NCBI RefSeq assembly: GCF_014960965.1
Contig: NZ_CP063169.1
Coordinates: 2,823,581 to 2,887,580, forward strand
Length of the DNA stretch: 64,000 nt
Reading direction: 5' to 3'
From: Ruania alkalisoli
GTDB lineage: Bacteria; Actinomycetota; Actinomycetes; Actinomycetales; Beutenbergiaceae
This document shows positions 25,012 through 33,333 of the stretch, piece after piece. Position 1 is the stretch's first letter. Each line of letters begins with the position of its first letter. The translations under genes were made by a program, and so were the position numbers. The notes under the pieces are model-generated. The model saw only the letters and a program-made list of their open reading frames with translations, was not told the DNA's origin and searched no databases.

Positions 25012-25986
25012 ATGGCGCTCTCTGAAGAACTGACCCGCCTGTTGGCAGCGGCGTTATCGATCCGAGCCCCTGACGCCGCGCACCTGGCTGAGGTGACCGG
25101 GCAGAAGCTGGAGGACGTCTCGGCGTGTCTGGATGCCCTCCGCCGGCGGGGTTTCCTCGATCTCGCCGACGGGTCGGTCACCTATCGTCGGCCCGAAGTG
25201 CCGGTCAGCCAGGAGGTCGGCCAGGATCTGCAGTCGATGATCAGAACGCTCCAGCAGACCACTGCGGGACTGAATACGACCCTCGGCACGCTCCCGCAGC
25301 TCATGCAGGCGTGGGAGGTCGGCGGTGCCGATGAGCGCACGATCGCCGCTGACGTCGCCCGCGGCCCGGATGCGGCGGCAGAGGCGTGGCTCCTCCACTT
25401 CACACGAGACACGCCCACCTGGTGTGATCTGTGTCTGCCGGACGTCGCCCGTGTCCTGGCACAGCGCCCCACCGAGCGTCCCGTGGCGGACTGGACCAGC
25501 ATCGCCATGGCCGACCTGCGCATCCGGCTGGTGGTGAGCCGGGCAGACACCAACGACAAGCGGATACGCCCCGCGCTCGAGCGGATGCTCGAACAGGGCG
25601 CCGAGGTCCGCTCCCACCCGGATCCGCCCAGCATGTTCTGGGTGTCCGACCACGCCGTGGCGGGCTTGCCGGCGACGTGGGGTGAGCCCTGGCCGTCACG
25701 GGTGGTGACGGTGCGCTCGGCTCCTGTCGCCGAGAGTGTGGCGGCGCTGTTCGCGACAACCTGGCACGCCGCCACTCCCCTCTCACGAGAGCAACGATCC
25801 TGGGATCCGATGCTCGCACTGATGAACCAGGGAATGACGATGGAGGCAGCGGCCGCGCGGTTGGGGATGGCGCAGCGGACCGCTCGCCGCCGCGTGGCCG
25901 ATGCCATGGCGTACTTCGGCGTCTCCAGCCACTTCGCCCTCGGCGCCGCCTGGGGTCGGGCGCGGGCGGAGGACGACCGGGAGTAG
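25012..25986 (+). CDS. Two-headed HTH regulator (TrmB-like N-terminus, LuxR-like C-terminus)
   Basis: A 324-residue protein with a winged-helix-like N-terminus (LAEVTGQKLEDVSACLDALRRRGFLD, about 20-45), a predicted coiled-coil/linker at ~60-90, a central domain resembling phospholipase-D-like sensor regions of TrmB regulators, and a C-terminal LuxR-like helix-turn-helix (MTMEAAAARLGMAQRTARRRVADAM, about 272-296). I take the ATG with GGGGGG directly upstream; an ATG 12 nt earlier (25000) is possible. A TACAGT at 24961-24966 may be its -10. It is divergent from the 709-aa surface protein and may control it. Confidence 0.75.
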   Translation: MALSEELTRLLAAALSIRAPDAAHLAEVTGQKLEDVSACLDALRRRGFLDLADGSVTYRRPEVPVSQEVGQDLQSMIRTLQQTTAGLNTTLGTLPQLMQAWEVGGADERTIAADVARGPDAAAEAWLLHFTRDTPTWCDLCLPDVARVLAQRPTERPVADWTSIAMADLRIRLVVSRADTNDKRIRPALERMLEQGAEVRSHPDPPSMFWVSDHAVAGLPATWGEPWPSRVVTVRSAPVAESVAALFATTWHAATPLSREQRSWDPMLALMNQGMTMEAAAARLGMAQRTARRRVADAMAYFGVSSHFALGAAWGRARAEDDRE

Positions 25987-25996
25987 CGCGCGATTC

Positions 25997-27307
25997 TCAG
26001 GCCGGCGGCTGTGCCTCCGCCGCTGCTGTGGCCGCGGCCGGGAGCGCGTCGAGAATGCGCTGCACCGCCACGTCGTCGTGCGCTGCCGAGACGAACCACG
26101 CCTCGAAGGCCGAGGGCGGAAGGCTCACCCCGGCCTCGAGCATCGCGCGGAAGAACGGCGGATAGCGCCAGGACTGGGACGCCTGCACCTCGGCGTAGTT
26201 CCTGGGGCCCGCGCCCGCCCACCCGCAGTCGGCGGCAGATCCGAAGGCGAACGAGAACAGCGTCCCGGCTCGTTGCACGGCCACGGGCACACCTACGGCC
26301 GCGAGCGCCTGCTCCACCGCTGCCGACACCACATCGGCCACGTGCTGCACCCGGGCGTAGACGGCCTCATCGGCGAGCCGCAGTGTGGCGAGCCCGGCGG
26401 CCACGGCCACCGGGTTGCCGGAGAGAGTCCCCGCCTGATACACGGGCCCGGTGGGGGCCAGCGCCCGCATCACCTCGGCCCGTCCGGCCAGGGCAGCGAC
26501 CGGCATCCCGCCGCCGATGACCTTGCCGAAGGCGAGCAGGTCCGGCGTCCAGTCGCCCTCGACGCCCCACCAGCCGGCAGATCCGGCCCGGAACCCGGTG
26601 AGCACCTCATCGGCGATGAACAGCGCACCGTTCGCGCGTGCATACTCCGCCACCGCGGCGTTGAACCCCGGCTCGGGTGCCACCACTCCCATGTTCGCGG
26701 CGGCGGCCTCGGTGATCACGGCCGCGATCTGCCCCGGGTGGGCAGCGAATGCGGCACGCACAGCGTCGAGGTCGTTGTAGGGCAGCACGATGGTCTGCGC
26801 GGCGAACGCGGCCGGCACGCCGGCCGAGCCTGGTAGGGAGAGGGTCGCGACGCCGGAGCCTGCGTCGGCGAGCAGGCCGTCGGAGTGCCCGTGGTAGTGC
26901 CCGGCGAACTTGATGACCAGGTCCCGGCCGGTCACCCCACGAGCCAGGCGCAGCGCCGTCATGGTCGCCTCGGTACCTGTGGAGACCAGCCGGACCAGTT
27001 CCGCGACCGGCACCCGGTCCCGGATGGTCTCGGCCAGCTCGACCTCGGCGAGGGTCGGTGCCCCGAACGACAACCCGCGTGCGGCAGCCTCCTGCACGGC
27101 GGCCACCACCTGCGGGTGGGCGTGCCCGAGGATCGCCGGCCCCCAGGAGCCCACCAGGTCGACGTACTCGCTCTCGCCGGAGTAGACGTAAGGCCCGGCG
27201 GCGCGGTCGAGGAAGACCGGGTCACCGCCGACGCTCGCGAACGCCCGCACCGGTGAGTTCACGCCACCGGGGATCACACCGGCGGCACGGTCAAACACGG
27301 ACGTCAT
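25997..27307 (-). CDS. hemL: Glutamate-1-semialdehyde 2,1-aminomutase
   Basis: A 436-residue PLP enzyme that converts glutamate-1-semialdehyde into 5-aminolevulinate. The PLP lysine lies in [19 protein letters not shown] (about residue 262), the cofactor Asp in [12 protein letters not shown], and NSPVRAF and [13 protein letters not shown] in the N-terminal part are typical. The ATG at 27307 has GGAGG 7 nt upstream; a GTG directly before it is also possible. It is the last gene of the heme operon, 18 bp after hemB. Confidence 0.98.
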   Translation of the reverse strand: MTSVFDRAAGVIPGGVNSPVRAFASVGGDPVFLDRAAGPYVYSGESEYVDLVGSWGPAILGHAHPQVVAAVQEAAARGLSFGAPTLAEVELAETIRDRVPVAELVRLVSTGTEATMTALRLARGVTGRDLVIKFAGHYHGHSDGLLADAGSGVATLSLPGSAGVPAAFAAQTIVLPYNDLDAVRAAFAAHPGQIAAVITEAAAANMGVVAPEPGFNAAVAEYARANGALFIADEVLTGFRAGSAGWWGVEGDWTPDLLAFGKVIGGGMPVAALAGRAEVMRALAPTGPVYQAGTLSGNPVAVAAGLATLRLADEAVYARVQHVADVVSAAVEQALAAVGVPVAVQRAGTLFSFAFGSAADCGWAGAGPRNYAEVQASQSWRYPPFFRAMLEAGVSLPPSAFEAWFVSAAHDDVAVQRILDALPAAATAAAEAQPPA

Positions 27308-27325
27308 CACAGGTCCTCCTGGTCT

Positions 27326-28300
27326 TCACAGTTCCTCGTTGCGCAGTCGCTGAGCGAGTTCCATCGCCCAGTAGGTCAGCACCGCCTCAGCGCCCGCGCG
27401 CCGGATCGCCAGCACGCTCTCGGCGATCACGGCATCCCGGTCGAGCCAGCCCTGCGCGGCAGCGGCCTCCACCATCGCGTACTCCCCGGAGACCTGATAA
27501 GCCCACACCGGCACCTCACTGACGGCGGCGACGTCGGCGAGCACGTCCAGATAGGAGGAGGCGGGCTTGACCATCACCACGTCCGCACCTTCGGCGATGT
27601 CGAGTTCGGCCTCGCGCAGGCCTTCGCGGCGATTCCCGGCGTCGAGTTGATACGTGCGCCGGTCGCCGGTGAGCTGGGAGTCGACTGCGTCACGGAACGG
27701 TCCGTAGTAGGCAGAGGCGTACTTGGCGGCGTAGCCAAGCAGCGCCACGTCGGTGAACCCCTCGCCGTCGAGAGCGTCCCGCACGTGGGCGACCTGGCCG
27801 TCCATCATGCCGCTCAGGCCCAGCAGCGCCGATCCTGCCCGTGCCTGGGCGAGTGCCATCTCGGCGTACCGGGCGAGCGTGGCGTCGTTGTCGACCCTGC
27901 CGCGGTCATCCAGCACACCGCAGTGCCCGTGGTTGGTGAACTCGTCCAGGCACAGGTCGGTCTGCACCACCAGCGCGTCACCGACTTCGGCCACGGCCAC
28001 CTCGGTAGCGGCGTTGAGGATGCCGGCGGGGTCGGTCGCGCCACTGCCCACCGCGTCCCGCTGGGCGGGCACCCCGAAGAGCATCACTCCACCGACTCCG
28101 GCGCCGGCGGCCTCCACGAGGGCGCCGCGGAAGGAGTCCATCGAGTGCTGGGCTACCCCGGGCATCGAGTCGATCGGGCGTGGATCACCTCCCTCGCGCA
28201 CGAACATCGGCAGTACCAGCTCGCTGGGGTGCAGCCGGGTCTGGCGTACCAGCCGGCGCATCGCCGGGCTCTGGCGCAGCCGGCGGGGGCGGGTTCTCAT
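27326..28300 (-). CDS. hemB: Delta-aminolevulinic acid dehydratase (porphobilinogen synthase)
   Basis: A 324-residue enzyme that joins two 5-aminolevulinates to porphobilinogen. The Schiff-base lysines are in GYAAKYASAYYGPFRDA (about 195) and VMVKPASSYLDVLAD (about 247). The segment TDLCLDEFTNHGHCGVL (about 116-132) keeps only one of the three zinc cysteines, with Asp in their place, so this is a magnesium-type rather than a zinc-type enzyme. The ATG overlaps the stop of hemD (ATGA). Confidence 0.98.
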   Translation of the reverse strand: MRTRPRRLRQSPAMRRLVRQTRLHPSELVLPMFVREGGDPRPIDSMPGVAQHSMDSFRGALVEAAGAGVGGVMLFGVPAQRDAVGSGATDPAGILNAATEVAVAEVGDALVVQTDLCLDEFTNHGHCGVLDDRGRVDNDATLARYAEMALAQARAGSALLGLSGMMDGQVAHVRDALDGEGFTDVALLGYAAKYASAYYGPFRDAVDSQLTGDRRTYQLDAGNRREGLREAELDIAEGADVVMVKPASSYLDVLADVAAVSEVPVWAYQVSGEYAMVEAAAAQGWLDRDAVIAESVLAIRRAGAEAVLTYWAMELAQRLRNEEL

Positions 28301-29025
28301 GACTTCTCCTCCTGTGCTGCGGCCAGGGCGTCGAGCATCGCGGCCAGCGTACGTTCGCCGGCCTCGGCCGTCACCGTCAGCCCGACCTCACGGGCCTCAC
28401 CGGTGGTCACCGGCCCGATGCTCACAACCACCGTACTCGCCGGGGGGTTGAGCGCCGCGAGCGCCCGCGCCACGGACCCGCTCGTGACCAGCACGGCATC
28501 GGCGCGCCCCGACTGCACGGCCGACACATCGCCTTCGCTCACCGGGGCCGCTGTGGTCCGATAGCCGACGACGTCCCTCACCTCGCACCCTCGCCCCGCC
28601 AGACCGTCGGCGAGGGTGGCACGGGCCAGGTCCGAGCGCAGGAGCAGCACCCGCTCTCCGGGTCGATCAGGCCAGACCTGCAGCAGTCCGGTGGCCGAGT
28701 ACGTGTGCTCGGGCACGAGGTCGACGGCGATCCCCGCCTCCCGCAGCGTGCTCGCCGTGGCGGGGCCCACGGCCGCGACCTTGGCCCGGATGCGCCAGTC
28801 CCGCACGAGGTCCACGGTGGCGGCGGACGTCACCACGAGCCAGTCCATCTCACCGGCGGCCAATGCCGAACGGGCAGCCTCGACCTCGGGGCTGTCCACC
28901 GGCGTGGTGTGCAGCAGCGGCACCACCCAGGGTGTCCCACCGCGTGCTTGCACAGCGGACGACGCGCGATCGCCCCAGGCACCGCCACGTGGCAGCAGCA
29001 CCGTTCCTGACACAGGCTCAGTCAT
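28297..29025 (-). CDS. hemD: Uroporphyrinogen-III synthase
   Basis: A 242-residue HemD-family protein that closes and inverts hydroxymethylbilane to uroporphyrinogen III. As usual, the sequence is divergent, but the two-lobed pattern and segments such as MDWLVVTSAATVDLVRDW, KVAAVGPATASTLREAGI and ADAVLVTSGSVARALAAL are recognisable. The ATG at 29025 lies inside the last codons of hemC (8-nt overlap); a longer in-frame start at 29076 exists but overlaps hemC more. Position between hemC and hemB supports the call. Confidence 0.93.
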   Translation of the reverse strand: MTEPVSGTVLLPRGGAWGDRASSAVQARGGTPWVVPLLHTTPVDSPEVEAARSALAAGEMDWLVVTSAATVDLVRDWRIRAKVAAVGPATASTLREAGIAVDLVPEHTYSATGLLQVWPDRPGERVLLLRSDLARATLADGLAGRGCEVRDVVGYRTTAAPVSEGDVSAVQSGRADAVLVTSGSVARALAALNPPASTVVVSIGPVTTGEAREVGLTVTAEAGERTLAAMLDALAAAQEEKS

Positions 29026-29938
29026 GAATCCAGTCGGCCGCACCGTCGGCGAGCAGCCGTCGCGCGACGTCGGCACCGGCCGTGACCGCCTCGGCGGGTT
29101 CCACCTCGGCTGAGGCCTCGAGTACCTCTCCCCCGCCCGGGCGGTAGGCGAGGGCCCGGACGGTCAGGCGCGGGCCCGGGGTACCTACGCCGTCGGAGAT
29201 CGAGGCATGTGCGGCCACGGGCGCCGCACAGCCGGCCTCCAAGGTGGCCAAGACGGAACGTTCCGCCTGCGCGCAGGCCCAGGTGCCGCCGTCGTGGATC
29301 TGCGCCAGCGCGTCCCGCAACGGCGCATCTTGCGACGATCGGATCTCGACGGCCAGCACGCCCTGGCCGGGTGCGGTCGGCCAGTCGAGGGTCTCGGTGA
29401 TCACCTCGTCCAGCCCGAGGCGGCGCAGCCCGGCGGCGGCCAGCACGACCGCGTCCAACTCCCCCGAGCTGACGAAGGCGAGTCGTGTACCCACGTTCCC
29501 GCGGATGTCGACGACCTCCAGGTCGGGGCGCACAGTACGCAGCTGCGCGGCCCGGCGTGGTGAGCCGGTGCCCACCCGGGCCCCGGCCGGCAGCTCGGCC
29601 AGCGCGAGGCCGTCGCGGCCGCAGAGAGCGTCACGGTGATCCTCGCGCACTGGGCTGGCCACCACCTCCAGGCCCGGGTGCGGCGCCGTGGGGAGGTCCT
29701 TGTAGGAGTGCACCACCAGGTCGCACTCCTCGGCGAGCAGCGCCGTGCGCAGCCGGGCGGCGAACACACCGGTGCCGCCGAGGCTGGCGAGGGAGGCACG
29801 GGTGACATCGCCGTCGCTGGTCATCGGCACCAGCTCACAGTTCACCCCGACGCCGGCCAACGCATCCGCCACGGTGCCGGCCTGGGTGCGAGCCAGGTCG
29901 GAGGCGCGGGTGCCGAGCCTGAGCGTCCCGTGTGTCAT
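29018..29938 (-). CDS. hemC: Porphobilinogen deaminase (hydroxymethylbilane synthase)
   Basis: A 306-residue enzyme that polymerises four porphobilinogens. The N-terminal LRLGTRASDLARTQ, the substrate-binding SYKDLP (about 76-81), GTGSPRRAAQL (about 122-132) and the dipyrromethane cofactor cysteine in TLEAGCAAPVAAHA (about 231) are all present. The ATG shares bases with the TGA of hemH (ATGA); the open frame extends upstream but only into hemH. Confidence 0.98.
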   Translation of the reverse strand: MTHGTLRLGTRASDLARTQAGTVADALAGVGVNCELVPMTSDGDVTRASLASLGGTGVFAARLRTALLAEECDLVVHSYKDLPTAPHPGLEVVASPVREDHRDALCGRDGLALAELPAGARVGTGSPRRAAQLRTVRPDLEVVDIRGNVGTRLAFVSSGELDAVVLAAAGLRRLGLDEVITETLDWPTAPGQGVLAVEIRSSQDAPLRDALAQIHDGGTWACAQAERSVLATLEAGCAAPVAAHASISDGVGTPGPRLTVRALAYRPGGGEVLEASAEVEPAEAVTAGADVARRLLADGAADWIHD

Positions 29939-31143
29939 GGCTGCAGCCCTGCCACCGCGGGCCGGAACCCGCGGCGCACGTTCTCGCAGCATCCGGGCCG
30001 GCACACGTCGTACCAGGGGCCCAGTGCGGTCTTCGCCGGCCGCTGCTCGACCGGGGTGCCCTGCAACCGTTCGACCACCAGGTCCACCAGGCCGGCCACG
30101 AACGCCGGATGCACGCCTGGAGTGGCCACACGCACCGCGGCCAGGCCGTGCTCACCGGCGGTCTCCATCGCCTCGTTGTCGAGGTCCCAGAGGACTTCCA
30201 TGTGGTCGGAGAGGAAGCCCAGCGGCACGATCACCACACCGTCCCTCCCGTCGCCCGGGAGCGCGGCAATGGCGTCGTTGACGTCGGGCTCGAGCCACGG
30301 CTGGCTCGGTGGCCCGGAGCGGGACTGGTAGACCAGCTGCCACGGCACGTCCTGGGCGCCAACCGCCTCCATGACCACCTCGGCGACGGCCTGGTGCTGG
30401 GCCGCGTACGCCCCACCCTCACCGAGACCGAGGTGAGCGGGCCCGGAACGCTGAGCATCCGCCGTCGGGATGGAGTGCGTGGCGAAAAGCACCTCGACGT
30501 TCCCGGCGCCCTGCTCGCGCAACTGAGCGAGACCGCTGGCGACCGCGTCGCAGAACGGGGTGACGAAACCGGGGTGGTCGAAGAACTGGCGCACCTTGTC
30601 GACCTCGAGCTCGCCGCCCAGGCCGGTGGCCTCGAGGGCGTCGGCGATGTCCTCGCGGTACTGGCGGCAGCTGGAGTAGGAGGAGTAGGCGCTGGTGGCG
30701 ATCGCGAGCAGGCGGCGGTGGCCGGCGGCGTGCGCCTCGCGGAGTGCGTCGGGCAGGTAGGGGTCCCAGTTGCGGTTGCCCCAGTAGACCGGCAGGTCAA
30801 TGCCGCGGGCAGTCAGTTCAGCAGCGAGGGCCGCCCGGAGCTGGCGATTGTGCTCGTTGATGGGACTCACGCCGCCGAAGTGGCGGTAGTGGTGGGCCAC
30901 CTCTTCGAGGCGTTCGTCCGGGATGCCGCGACCGGCGGTCACATTGCGCAGGAACGGGATGACGTCGTCCTGCCCCTCGGGTCCCCCGAATCCCGCGAGG
31001 AGGATGGCGTCGTAGCCGACCGGCTCGCTCACGTACTCGGGGCCTTGCTGGGCTGCCGGTGAGGCGGCCGCGACCAGCGCGCCCGGCGCGAGGTAGGCAC
31101 CGGTGGCCGGTGGTGGTTTGATCCCCGTGCCTGGGATGCTCAC
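29935..31143 (-). CDS. hemH: Coproporphyrin ferrochelatase
   Basis: A 402-residue ferrochelatase that inserts iron into coproporphyrin III in this gram-positive pathway (also called cpfC). YDAILLAGFGGPEGQDDVIPFLRNV starts the conserved domain at about residue 44; the catalytic His lies in VLFATHSIPTAD (about 205) and the second metal-side Glu in the C-terminal half. Residues 1-40 are a variable, Ala/Pro-rich extension. The C-terminus carries CRPGCCENVRRG with several cysteines, like the [2Fe-2S]-binding tails of actinobacterial ferrochelatases. The GTG start overlaps the hemQ stop. Confidence 0.97.
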   Translation of the reverse strand: MSIPGTGIKPPPATGAYLAPGALVAAASPAAQQGPEYVSEPVGYDAILLAGFGGPEGQDDVIPFLRNVTAGRGIPDERLEEVAHHYRHFGGVSPINEHNRQLRAALAAELTARGIDLPVYWGNRNWDPYLPDALREAHAAGHRRLLAIATSAYSSYSSCRQYREDIADALEATGLGGELEVDKVRQFFDHPGFVTPFCDAVASGLAQLREQGAGNVEVLFATHSIPTADAQRSGPAHLGLGEGGAYAAQHQAVAEVVMEAVGAQDVPWQLVYQSRSGPPSQPWLEPDVNDAIAALPGDGRDGVVIVPLGFLSDHMEVLWDLDNEAMETAGEHGLAAVRVATPGVHPAFVAGLVDLVVERLQGTPVEQRPAKTALGPWYDVCRPGCCENVRRGFRPAVAGLQP

Positions 31144-31856
31144 GAGAGCACCTCCACCAGCTCGGCCGCGCTCACCCGGCGTCCGGTGTAGAACGGCACT
31201 TCCTCGCGCACGTGCATCCTGGCCTCGGTGTAGCGCAGGTCGCGCATGAGGTCCACCAGCTCGGTCAGCTCATCGGCCTCGAGCGCCAGGACCCACTCGT
31301 AGTCACCGAGCGAGAAGGCAGCGACGGTGTTGGCGAGCACGCCACGGAAGGCGGCGCCGCGACGGCCGTGATCGGCAAGCATGGCGCGCCGCTCGTCCTC
31401 GGGCAGCAGGTACCACTCGTAGGAGCGCACGAACGGGTAGATCGTGAGCCACTCCTTCGGCTCCTTGCCGCGCAGGAACGCCGGCACGTGCCGGGCGTTG
31501 AACTCCGCCTCGCGGTGGATGCCCATGAGGTTGAAGGTGGGTAGCAGGGCGCCGAGCACGCGGGTGCGGCGCAGCGTGCGCCAGGCCGCCTGCAGGTCCT
31601 CGGCACGGTCGCCGTGCAGCCAGACCATTGCGTCGGAGTCGGCCTTGAAACCGGAGACGTCGTACAGCCCGCGCACGGTCACCCCGTCGGTGGCGGTCAG
31701 GGCGTTCTCGAGCTCGGTGACGGCCTCGTTCCCTGCGCCCTCCCCGGCCTGCCGGTGCGGGGCCTGCCGGTGCGGGTCCTGCCGGTGCGGGTCCTGCCGG
31801 AGCACGGTCCAGAGTGTGTAGCCGTGCGGTTGCGCCTCAGTCTGTGCCTCATCCAC
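31140..31856 (-). CDS. hemQ: Coproheme decarboxylase (chlorite-dismutase fold)
   Basis: A 238-residue HemQ/ChdC that turns coproheme into heme b. Conserved parts are YTLWTVL at the N-terminus, LYDVSGFKADSDAMVWLHG, the catalytic-Tyr region WLTIYPFVRSYEWYLLP and the heme-ligand His in MLADHGRRG. Near residues 28-42 there are three to four HRQ(D/A)P repeats, an insertion encoded by 15-bp direct repeats. The GTG at 31856 is 6 nt from TACGCT and fits a leaderless start; a GTG at 31877 is also in frame. Such an internal promoter would let the distal heme genes be expressed separately from hemE and hemY. Confidence 0.96.
   Translation of the reverse strand: MDEAQTEAQPHGYTLWTVLRQDPHRQDPHRQAPHRQAGEGAGNEAVTELENALTATDGVTVRGLYDVSGFKADSDAMVWLHGDRAEDLQAAWRTLRRTRVLGALLPTFNLMGIHREAEFNARHVPAFLRGKEPKEWLTIYPFVRSYEWYLLPEDERRAMLADHGRRGAAFRGVLANTVAAFSLGDYEWVLALEADELTELVDLMRDLRYTEARMHVREEVPFYTGRRVSAAELVEVLS
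31748..31800. repeat. 15-bp in-frame tandem repeat within hemQ
   Basis: About 3.5 copies of CCTGCCGGTGCGGGT start at 31748, 31763, 31778 and 31793 with single-base differences. Being a multiple of three, the repeat adds HRQDP/HRQAP units to the protein without a frameshift and is liable to change copy number. Confidence 0.85.
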
Positions 31857-31862
31857 CCGATC

Positions 31863-31868
31863 AGCGTA
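31863..31868 (-). promoter_or_regulatory. -10 element of a leaderless hemQ transcript
   Basis: TACGCT on the minus strand, 6 nt before the hemQ GTG, in the 67-bp gap behind hemY. Position and sequence match the other leaderless starts in this window. Confidence 0.45.
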
Positions 31869-31923
31869 AACCGGCACGGTGGTGACGATTTGCGACTAGG
31901 TGTCAGTTAGCGGCGAGGGAACC

Positions 31924-33333
31924 TCAGGGGGCCGCGGCAGTACCGGCCGCCTGCGCATGCGGTACCACCGACGCCAGGCCGGATCCGCAGATCCATGCGC
32001 CTGTCAGGTGCAGATTCCCGACGGCGTCGCTCGCCTCCCGCAGTGGCCCGACCCGTTGTGATGTCTCCCACCCCAGCACGGGAGCGGGCGGGGTCAGGCG
32101 GGTGTGGGCGACTGCCTCGAGCGCGTGGCCGGGCCAGGCCTCCGCGGTCCCGGTCAGCCGCGCAGCGTCGCGCAGGGCAAGGCGGTGCTGGGCGAGGGGG
32201 TGCTGGGAATCCGGCTCCGCGGCAGGCACGATCGGAGCCCCGTCGGGGTCGGTCCCGTATGAGAGACGCACGACGGCACGGTCGGGCCCGGCCTCGCGCT
32301 GCACCCACTCCCACTTGGCGCTGGCATAGGTGAGTGCCTTGGCGCCCTGCCCGGGGTCGGCGACGAGCGTGCCGGCTCGCTCGTGCGGTGGGAGGTCACC
32401 GGCGCGCAGCACGAGGGTGAGCAGATCGATCTGCTGCGGCGGGGGCCAATCGGCACCCAGCCGGGTGAGGTCATCAGGTAGCGCAGGCCACGTGTGGGGG
32501 GCGGTCGCCAGCACGAGGGAGGTCGCCTGGAGGTGGCGAGCTGCGCCGTCGGGAGCGGTGACGGTCATCGACCATCCGCCCGGCGTGCGATGTGCTGCCA
32601 GGGCGCGGGACGCCGTCATGAGGGTCACGCCATGGGCGGTGAGGTCGTCGGCGAGCGCTCCGGTGAGGCGATGCACACCCCCGTCGATGCCGGCGACGGC
32701 GCTTCCGGCCGGGGAGGCGGCACGGATGTCGGCGAGGGCACCGGCCAGCGATCCGTGCGTGGCGAGACGGTCACCGATGCCGGGCAGCAGTACCTCCGCG
32801 CGCAACTCCTCCGGCTCCACGGAGTGCACGCCACGCACGATGGGCCGCACGAGCCGGTCCAGCACGGCTGTCCCCATGCGCGATCGAACCAGGGCGGCGA
32901 GAGAGGCGCGGGCGGTGTCGCGGCCATGGGTGACGGGGAGGGTGAGGTCCTCGCGGGCGCGCGCCAGGCCGTCGGCACCCAGCACCTCGGCGAGTCCTGC
33001 GGCGTCGAGGTCGGTGGGGATACCGAGGATTCCGGCGCGCGGCAAGGGGTGGAGGGTGCCGTCGAAGAGTACGCGGGCGGGCACGGGTGTGGGCGTGACC
33101 TCGTCGAGTCCGAGCTCGCGGGCGAGGGAGGCGACGTGTCCGCCGCGGGTGGCGAAGCTCTCGGCACCGGAGTCGAGGGTGAGGCCCGCGAGGCGGTGGT
33201 GACCGACGAGACCGCCGAAGTGGTCGGCCGCTTCCAGCAGCGTGACCGTGGCGCCGGCAGCGGCGGCGGCGCGGGCGGCGACGAGGCCGGCCACTCCCCC
33301 GCCGATCACGGCGACATCGACGGCGCTGGTCAT
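31924..33333 (-). CDS. hemY: Coproporphyrinogen III oxidase, HemY/CgoX type
   Basis: A 469-residue FAD enzyme that oxidises coproporphyrinogen III to coproporphyrin III in the coproporphyrin-dependent pathway (older name protoporphyrinogen oxidase, hemG/hemY). The dinucleotide loop VAVIGGGVAGLVAARAAA is at residues 6-23 with the acidic LLEAADHFGG end, and the C-terminal FAD contact LHLTGAWICGSGLASVVPHA at about 440. The ATG overlaps the hemE stop (ATGA); the open frame continues upstream only as an antisense-like reading of hemE. Confidence 0.96.
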   Translation of the reverse strand: MTSAVDVAVIGGGVAGLVAARAAAAAGATVTLLEAADHFGGLVGHHRLAGLTLDSGAESFATRGGHVASLARELGLDEVTPTPVPARVLFDGTLHPLPRAGILGIPTDLDAAGLAEVLGADGLARAREDLTLPVTHGRDTARASLAALVRSRMGTAVLDRLVRPIVRGVHSVEPEELRAEVLLPGIGDRLATHGSLAGALADIRAASPAGSAVAGIDGGVHRLTGALADDLTAHGVTLMTASRALAAHRTPGGWSMTVTAPDGAARHLQATSLVLATAPHTWPALPDDLTRLGADWPPPQQIDLLTLVLRAGDLPPHERAGTLVADPGQGAKALTYASAKWEWVQREAGPDRAVVRLSYGTDPDGAPIVPAAEPDSQHPLAQHRLALRDAARLTGTAEAWPGHALEAVAHTRLTPPAPVLGWETSQRVGPLREASDAVGNLHLTGAWICGSGLASVVPHAQAAGTAAAP

